Below are positions 19,239 through 23,082 of a stretch of 23,082 nucleotides of DNA, piece by piece. Source of the DNA: an uncultured Bacteroidales bacterium (lineage in GTDB: Bacteria > Bacteroidota > Bacteroidia > Bacteroidales > UBA932). The number at the start of each line of letters is the position of its first letter. Position 1 is the first letter of the stretch. The notes under the pieces were generated by a model. The model was not told the DNA's origin. It saw only the letters and a list, made by a program, of their open reading frames with translations, and ran no database searches. A program made the position numbers and the translations under genes. The stretch is taken from assembly GCA_946617545.1 (NCBI GenBank), contig CAMOKK010000006.1, positions 1-23,082 on the forward strand. The letters run 5' to 3'.

Positions 19239-20801
19239 ATGAGTAATACCCATGCCGTTCTGAAAGACCTCCTGTACTCCCTGGGAAGAAAAATCAAGGA
19301 GTCGCTCGTTTCCGTGTTGCCGGTGAGCCTCATTGTCCTGGCGCTTTCCCTCACCCCCTGGGTGGACATCTCCGGCAAGGAACTCAGCACTTTCGGAGTG
19401 GCTACGCTCCTGCTCATTCTGGGAATCGGCCTGTTCAACCTGGGGGCCGACATGGCCATGACGCCCATGGGACAGTATATCGGAGAAGGGCTCACCTCTT
19501 CCAAGAAGATGGGCCTGCTGCTGTCGGTGGCCTTTGTGATGGGCCTGCTCATCACCATTGCCGAACCGGACCTGGCCGTGCTGGCCTCGCAGGTAAGCGC
19601 CGTCATGAACGGGACCGTGCTCATTGTCACGGTGGGCATAGGTGTGGGTATCATGCTCCTGATTGGAGTCATCAAAATCCTCTTCCACCACGACCTCACC
19701 AGCATCCTGATGTTCTTCTACATGATGATGTTCTGCCTGGCGGCCCTGCTGCTGGATACGGACAACAACTGGCCCCTGGTGGCCATGTGCTTTGACTCGG
19801 GCGGCGTCACCACCGGTCCCATCACCGTGCCCTTCATCATGGCCCTGGGCGTGGGCATCGCCCTCACGGTGGGCGGCCGCAATGCCAGCGAGAACAGCTT
19901 CGGCCTCATCGCCCTGTGCTCGGTGGGCCCCATCGTGGCCGTGCTGGTGCTCTCCATCCTGTCCAAAGGCAGCCTGGATTTCAACATTCCGGACTATTCC
20001 ATGGACAGCATCCTGGCCGAAGGAATGGGACACGTCCTGGTGGGCTCCATGTTTAACGTGACCAAGTCGCTGGTTTTCATTATCCTCTTCTTTTTTGTGC
20101 TGCAGTTCACCGTCCTGAAGCTGCCCCGCACCAAAATTTTGCAGATTCTCTTCGGCATCCTCTATACTTTTGTGGGCCTGGTCCTTTTCCTGGCGGCGGT
20201 AGAAATGGCTTTCATGCCCATCGGCTTCAAGATCGGCTCCCAGCTGGCGGCCCAGCAGCCGGCCATCATCATCGGCCTGGCCTTTGTGATTGGCATGGTG
20301 GTGGTCCTGGCCGAGCCGGCCGTGCACGTGCTTAACACGCAGGTGCAGGACATTACCGGCGGAGAGGTTTCCAAGAGGCAGATGATGATGGCCCTGTCCA
20401 TCGGCGTAGGCGTTTCCATCGGCCTGTCCGTAATCAGGGTGTATTTCGATTTTTCCATCCTGTATTATCTTATCCCGGGGTACCTCCTGTCCCTGGGGCT
20501 GTCCTTCTTCGTTCCCAAGCTTTATACGGCCATCGCTTTCGACTCCGGCGGCGTGGCCAGCGGTCCGCTTACTTCCAGCTTCATCCTGCCCTTGGTGGTG
20601 GGCGCCTGCGTAACCATGCACGGAGAATCCCGCGTGCTGGAGCTGGCTTTCGGCGTGGTGGCCATGGTGGCCATGACTCCCCTTATCACCATCCAGAGCC
20701 TGGGCTTCAACTCTGTCCTGAGCACCCGCCGCCGCCGCAAAGCCGCCATGCGCCGCATCCTGGCATCGACGGAGGAAGACCCCATCATCTATTTTGAATA
20801 A
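19239..20801 (+). CDS. Double DUF1538 integral membrane protein (putative transporter)
   Basis: This 520-residue polytopic membrane protein consists of two homologous DUF1538 halves about 250 residues apart. AEP occurs at 108-110 and 358-360, FDSGG at 185-189 and 434-438 (as FDSGGVTTGP and FDSGGVASGP). SFGLIAL... near 220 is echoed by AFGVVAM... near 470. The charged or polar residues in membrane context and the duplicated architecture look like a secondary transporter or channel; the substrate is unknown. The tail is basic (STRRRRKAAMRR) then acidic, and could contact a cytoplasmic partner. The next ORF begins 3 nt after the stop codon and is a PII-like protein, an arrangement that recalls AmtB-GlnK and SbtA-SbtB. 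Confidence 0.88.
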   Translation: MSNTHAVLKDLLYSLGRKIKESLVSVLPVSLIVLALSLTPWVDISGKELSTFGVATLLLILGIGLFNLGADMAMTPMGQYIGEGLTSSKKMGLLLSVAFVMGLLITIAEPDLAVLASQVSAVMNGTVLIVTVGIGVGIMLLIGVIKILFHHDLTSILMFFYMMMFCLAALLLDTDNNWPLVAMCFDSGGVTTGPITVPFIMALGVGIALTVGGRNASENSFGLIALCSVGPIVAVLVLSILSKGSLDFNIPDYSMDSILAEGMGHVLVGSMFNVTKSLVFIILFFFVLQFTVLKLPRTKILQILFGILYTFVGLVLFLAAVEMAFMPIGFKIGSQLAAQQPAIIIGLAFVIGMVVVLAEPAVHVLNTQVQDITGGEVSKRQMMMALSIGVGVSIGLSVIRVYFDFSILYYLIPGYLLSLGLSFFVPKLYTAIAFDSGGVASGPLTSSFILPLVVGACVTMHGESRVLELAFGVVAMVAMTPLITIQSLGFNSVLSTRRRRKAAMRRILASTEEDPIIYFE

Positions 20802-20804
20802 CCT

Positions 20805-21173
20805 ATGCCTGACAAGAAAAACATAGCACCCGTCAAACTGGAACTCCTGTTTGCCATTGTCCACAACAACAAGCAGGCTTATTTTTCCAGCCTCATCCAG
20901 TCCCAGCAGGCCAACCTGCAGCTTACGTTTCCCTGCAAGGGAACCACCCATTTCATCCTGAACTACTTAGGCCTGGCCGACCGCCCCAAGACCCTGGTCA
21001 TGAGCGTTGTGCGCTCAGATGAAGCCGGAGGAATCATCTCCCTCCTCCACGAGCACTTCCTCAAGGGCGGAGACTACAAAGGCGTGGCCTTCACGGTCCC
21101 CTTCTCCAGCATGATAGGCACCCTGGCCTATGGTTTCCTCAGTAACGAAAAACAAGTAATAAACAACGTATAA
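20805..21173 (+). CDS. Divergent PII-like protein (first of a tandem pair)
   Basis: This 122-residue soluble protein has a PII-like (ferredoxin-like) pattern. Strand one is KLELLFAIVHNN, and KTLVMSVVRSDEA corresponds to the strand after the T-loop. A helix (GGIISLLHEHFLKG) is followed by GVAFTVPFSSMIG. The T-loop region (about 40-58) has no GRG motif and no uridylylation tyrosine in canonical context. Compared with its neighbour it has an N-terminal extension of about 8 residues and a C-terminal extension (YGFLSNEKQVINNV). It lies between the DUF1538 gene and a more typical PII gene. A regulatory subunit of the membrane protein is the likely role, perhaps with different ligand binding. The assignment rests on fold-like pattern and context. 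Confidence 0.7.
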   Translation: MPDKKNIAPVKLELLFAIVHNNKQAYFSSLIQSQQANLQLTFPCKGTTHFILNYLGLADRPKTLVMSVVRSDEAGGIISLLHEHFLKGGDYKGVAFTVPFSSMIGTLAYGFLSNEKQVINNV

Positions 21174-21178
21174 GAGTT

Positions 21179-21490
21179 ATGGCCGAAAAGAAATTCGAAC
21201 TGGTTGTCTGCATTGTGAACGCAGGTTATTCGGAAAACGTGATGAAAGCAGCCCGGTCGGCCGGAGCACGGGGCGGCAGCATTATCCGCGGCCGCGGTAG
21301 CGCCAACCCGGAGTCCGAAGAATTCTTCGGCGTCACCATCCAGCCGGACAAGGAGATTGTGCTGGTTCTGGTATCGGCCGATATCAAGGACGCTGTCCTC
21401 AAGGCTGTCTACAAGAACGCCGGCCTCTCCACCGAAGGCGCGGGCATCGCCTTCTCCCTCCCCGTCTCCCGCACCACCTTTGACCTGTAA
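21179..21490 (+). CDS. PII-family signalling protein (second of a tandem pair)
   Basis: This 103-residue protein has the PII layout. The first strand and helix are FELVVCIVNAGYSENVMKAA. ARGGSIIRGRG leads into a short T-loop ending EEFFGVTIQPDKEIVLVLV, and GLSTEGAGIAFSLPV is the C-terminal strand. There is no tyrosine at the GlnB/GlnK uridylylation position, so control would be by ligand binding, probably a nucleotide or metabolite. The RGRG...EEFFG...QP-KEIVL pattern is that of PII proteins found beside DUF1538 genes rather than beside ammonium transporters. It begins 5 nt after the first PII-like gene and ends the operon. Formation of homo- or hetero-trimers with its neighbour is possible but unproven. 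Confidence 0.87.
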   Translation: MAEKKFELVVCIVNAGYSENVMKAARSAGARGGSIIRGRGSANPESEEFFGVTIQPDKEIVLVLVSADIKDAVLKAVYKNAGLSTEGAGIAFSLPVSRTTFDL

Positions 21491-21529
21491 AAGGCTTGAC
21501 AACTAAATAGCTGACTCACAGCATCTTAC

Positions 21530-21568
21530 AATAAACTTCTCGTTCGAAATTCGAACGAGAAGTTTATT
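21530..21568. terminator. Long perfect inverted repeat, bidirectional terminator
   Basis: Arms 21530-21548 and 21550-21568 are perfect complements (19 bp) around one base, with core CTTCTCGTTCGAA. As RNA this gives about an 18-bp stem with a 3-nt loop. It lies between convergent genes (stops at 21490 and 21604). A/T-rich ends supply short U tracts in both directions. A weaker outer pair, GCTTGACA (21494-21501) and TGTCAAGC (21597-21604), flanks it. Confidence 0.8.
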
Positions 21569-21603
21569 ATAACGGCATGTATATCAATTACTTAGCTGTC
21601 AAG

Positions 21604-22935
21604 CTAAATGAAGATATATTTGCAGATGAACAGCGCGGCCAGAATCCACATGGTGACGGAGATGTCCTTGAAGCGGCCGGCAACGGCGTGGCAGCCCACA
21701 TAGGTGATGACACCCAGGAGGATACCGTCGGAGATGCTGTAGGCCAGCGGCATCATGATAATGGTCACGAAAGCCGGGATGGCCTTGCAATAGTCGTCCC
21801 AGTGGATGCGGGTGACGGAATGCATCATCATCACGCCCACGATGATAAGGGCGGGAGCGGTGGCGGCACCGGGGATGGCCAGGAACAGCGGGCTGAAGAA
21901 CAGGGCCAGGGCGAAGCAGCAGGCCGTAGAGAAGGCCGTGAGGCCGGTACGGCCGCCTTCACCCACGCCGGCGGCGCTTTCCACATAAGTGGTGGTGGTG
22001 GAAGTACCCAGGCAGGCACCGGCAACGGTGCCGATAGAATCGGCCAGGAACATCTGCTCCATGCCGGGAATGTCGTCCCTGCGGTTTCCTTCCGGAACCA
22101 GGCCTGCGCCCTGATGCACGCCGATGATGGTGCCCATGGTGTCGAACATGTCAATGAACAGGAAGGTGAAAACAATCACCAGCATATCCAGGGTGAAGAT
22201 GTTGTGCCACTCGAACTGGAAGGCGATGGGCTTCACGCTGTCCGGAAGGGACACAATGCCATTCAGTTTGGTAATGGCCTCACCGGTAGCCGGATCCTTG
22301 ATTACCAGACCCAGCAAGGTGGTGGCCAGGATACCCCAGAGCATGCCGCCGCGGACCTTGGCCATCACCAGACCGGCAGTAATGAACAGGCCGATCATGC
22401 CCAGCAGGGCCTTCCCTTCGGTGATTTCACCCAGAGAAACCAGGGTGGCGTCGTTGTTCACGATGATACCGGCGTTCTGCAGGCCGATGAAGGCGATGAA
22501 CAGGCCGATACCCGCGCCGATGGCCTTCTTCAAGGTACCGGGGATGGCATTGAGGAGCCAGGTACGCACCTTGGTGAGGGTAAGGATAATGAAGAGGATA
22601 CCTTCAATGAGAACGGCCGTGAGGGCGAACTGCCAGCTGTAACCCATGCCCAGGCAGACGGTGTACACGAAGAAGGCGTTCAGGCCCATACCGGGGGCCA
22701 GGCCGAAAGGTTTCTTGGCATACAGGGCCATCACCAGGGTGCCGATGATGGCGGCCAGGGCGGTGGCGGTGAAGACGGCGCCGCCGGGCATGCCGTCCAG
22801 GGCGCTGAAGATACCGGGGTTCACGGCCAGGATATAGGCCATGGTGAGGAAGGTGGTGATACCGGCCAGAATTTCCGTACGGACATTGTTCACCTTGGAG
22901 TCAAAGCCGAAAAGTTTTTCAAAAGCAGGTTTCAT
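21604..22935 (-). CDS. NCS2-family purine (adenine/guanine/hypoxanthine) permease, AzgA/PbuG type
   Basis: This inner-membrane permease has 443 residues. The opening FGFDSKVNNVRTEILAG and the following GITTFLTMAYILAVNPGI are typical of the AzgA-like branch. Substrate-site motifs are GLAPGMGLNAFF (about 78-89), IDMFDTMGT (about 261-269) and TSTTTTYVESAAGVGEGGRTG (311-331), including E319. Length and membrane pattern are complete. It is expected to import purine nucleobases with H+. It sits 19 nt downstream of a DUF5020/Tsx-like outer-membrane channel, so the pair could move nucleosides or bases across both membranes. A strong Shine-Dalgarno sequence precedes it, unlike the other genes here. 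Which purine is preferred cannot be told. Confidence 0.94.
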   Translation of the reverse strand: MKPAFEKLFGFDSKVNNVRTEILAGITTFLTMAYILAVNPGIFSALDGMPGGAVFTATALAAIIGTLVMALYAKKPFGLAPGMGLNAFFVYTVCLGMGYSWQFALTAVLIEGILFIILTLTKVRTWLLNAIPGTLKKAIGAGIGLFIAFIGLQNAGIIVNNDATLVSLGEITEGKALLGMIGLFITAGLVMAKVRGGMLWGILATTLLGLVIKDPATGEAITKLNGIVSLPDSVKPIAFQFEWHNIFTLDMLVIVFTFLFIDMFDTMGTIIGVHQGAGLVPEGNRRDDIPGMEQMFLADSIGTVAGACLGTSTTTTYVESAAGVGEGGRTGLTAFSTACCFALALFFSPLFLAIPGAATAPALIIVGVMMMHSVTRIHWDDYCKAIPAFVTIIMMPLAYSISDGILLGVITYVGCHAVAGRFKDISVTMWILAALFICKYIFI

Positions 22936-22943
22936 GAGATGTT

Positions 22944-22949
22944 CCTCCT
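22944..22949 (-). promoter_or_regulatory. Shine-Dalgarno sequence of the purine permease gene
   Basis: The minus strand reads AGGAGG followed by AACATCTC and ATG at 22935, an 8-nt spacer. It supports this start and is notable because the other genes in the window lack such a site. Confidence 0.75.
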
Positions 22950-22954
22950 ATACC

Positions 22955-23082
22955 TTAGAATACCCATTTAACTCCGAGGCAGGGACGGGCCCAGAAGCCC
23001 TTGGCGCTTCCGAAATCGTAGGAAAGTTCCACCTCGCCGCCAATATTCAGGTTAGGAACACCGAACCACTGGCCCACACTGT
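22955..23082 (-). CDS. DUF5020/Tsx-like outer-membrane channel, C-terminal 41 residues
   Basis: The minus-strand frame entering at the window edge reads SVGQWFGVPNLNIGGEVELS, then YDFGSAKGFWARPCLGVKWV and F before TAA at 22957-22955. The alternating beta-strand pattern, the IGGEVELSYDFG motif and the terminal KWVF match the last barrel strands of DUF5020/Tsx-like nucleoside channel proteins as I remember the family. The gene is cut by the window end. It precedes the purine permease by 19 nt on the same strand, suggesting an operon for nucleoside or nucleobase uptake. The frame is short, so the family call is moderate, though an outer-membrane barrel ending in aromatic F is well supported. Confidence 0.65.
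   Translation of the reverse strand, partial: SVGQWFGVPNLNIGGEVELSYDFGSAKGFWARPCLGVKWVF

Noticed and set aside
19062..20951. 629-residue open frame antisense to the DUF1538 gene
   Set aside because: It has a very high content of His, Gln, Gly and Asp, as expected from the complement of a membrane-protein gene, and it overlaps three sense genes.
21577..22971. 464-residue open frame antisense to the purine permease
   Set aside because: Same composition artefact; the opposite strand encodes a full NCS2 protein with its substrate motifs and a Shine-Dalgarno site.

Overview
The window looks like a G+C-rich member of the Bacteroidales, probably an uncultured gut or rumen lineage. The evidence is a SusC/SusD pair, a hybrid two-component sensor/regulator (HTCS), DUF3823 and DUF5020 proteins, many lipoprotein signal peptides, promoters with the Bacteroidetes -7 box TAnnTTTG, and almost no Shine-Dalgarno sequences. 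Genus cannot be read from the sequence. No rRNA, tRNA, CRISPR array, transposase or prophage gene was seen.

Positions 1-19212 hold one polysaccharide-utilisation-like locus (PUL). At the left edge is the start of a leftward lipoprotein gene. A rightward operon (195-4837) follows: a CE1-like esterase, a GH3 glycosidase and an EstA-like serine hydrolase. It converges on a leftward block across a shared hairpin terminator (4840-4869). The leftward block, in transcription order from 15044 to 4878, is a type-B carboxylesterase, a CE1-like esterase, SusC, SusD, a DUF3823 surface lipoprotein, an internal hairpin, and a third CE1-like esterase. A 1354-residue HTCS (15148-19212) diverges from it. Five ester-cleaving enzymes against one glycosidase make this an esterase-dominated locus. 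An ester-decorated or phenolic-ester glycan or glycoside is the natural guess for the substrate; this is inference.

The most notable new observation is regulatory. Upstream of three enzyme promoters (the 195 operon, the type-B esterase, and the esterase-SusC-SusD operon) there are two tandem 20-bp direct repeats, each time followed by exactly 18 nt and then the -7 box. None of the three has a good -33 TTTG. This looks like the operator of the HTCS AraC-type domain and would tie the locus into one regulon.

Positions 19239-21490 hold a separate operon: a double DUF1538 membrane protein of unknown substrate followed by two dissimilar PII-like proteins. It resembles a transporter controlled by PII-type trimers. 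A long hairpin (21530-21568) ends it and also ends the converging leftward pair at the right edge: the C-terminus of a DUF5020/Tsx-like outer-membrane channel and an AzgA-type purine permease, together a likely nucleobase/nucleoside uptake route. All gaps between genes are short; the longest is 146 bp (49-194).
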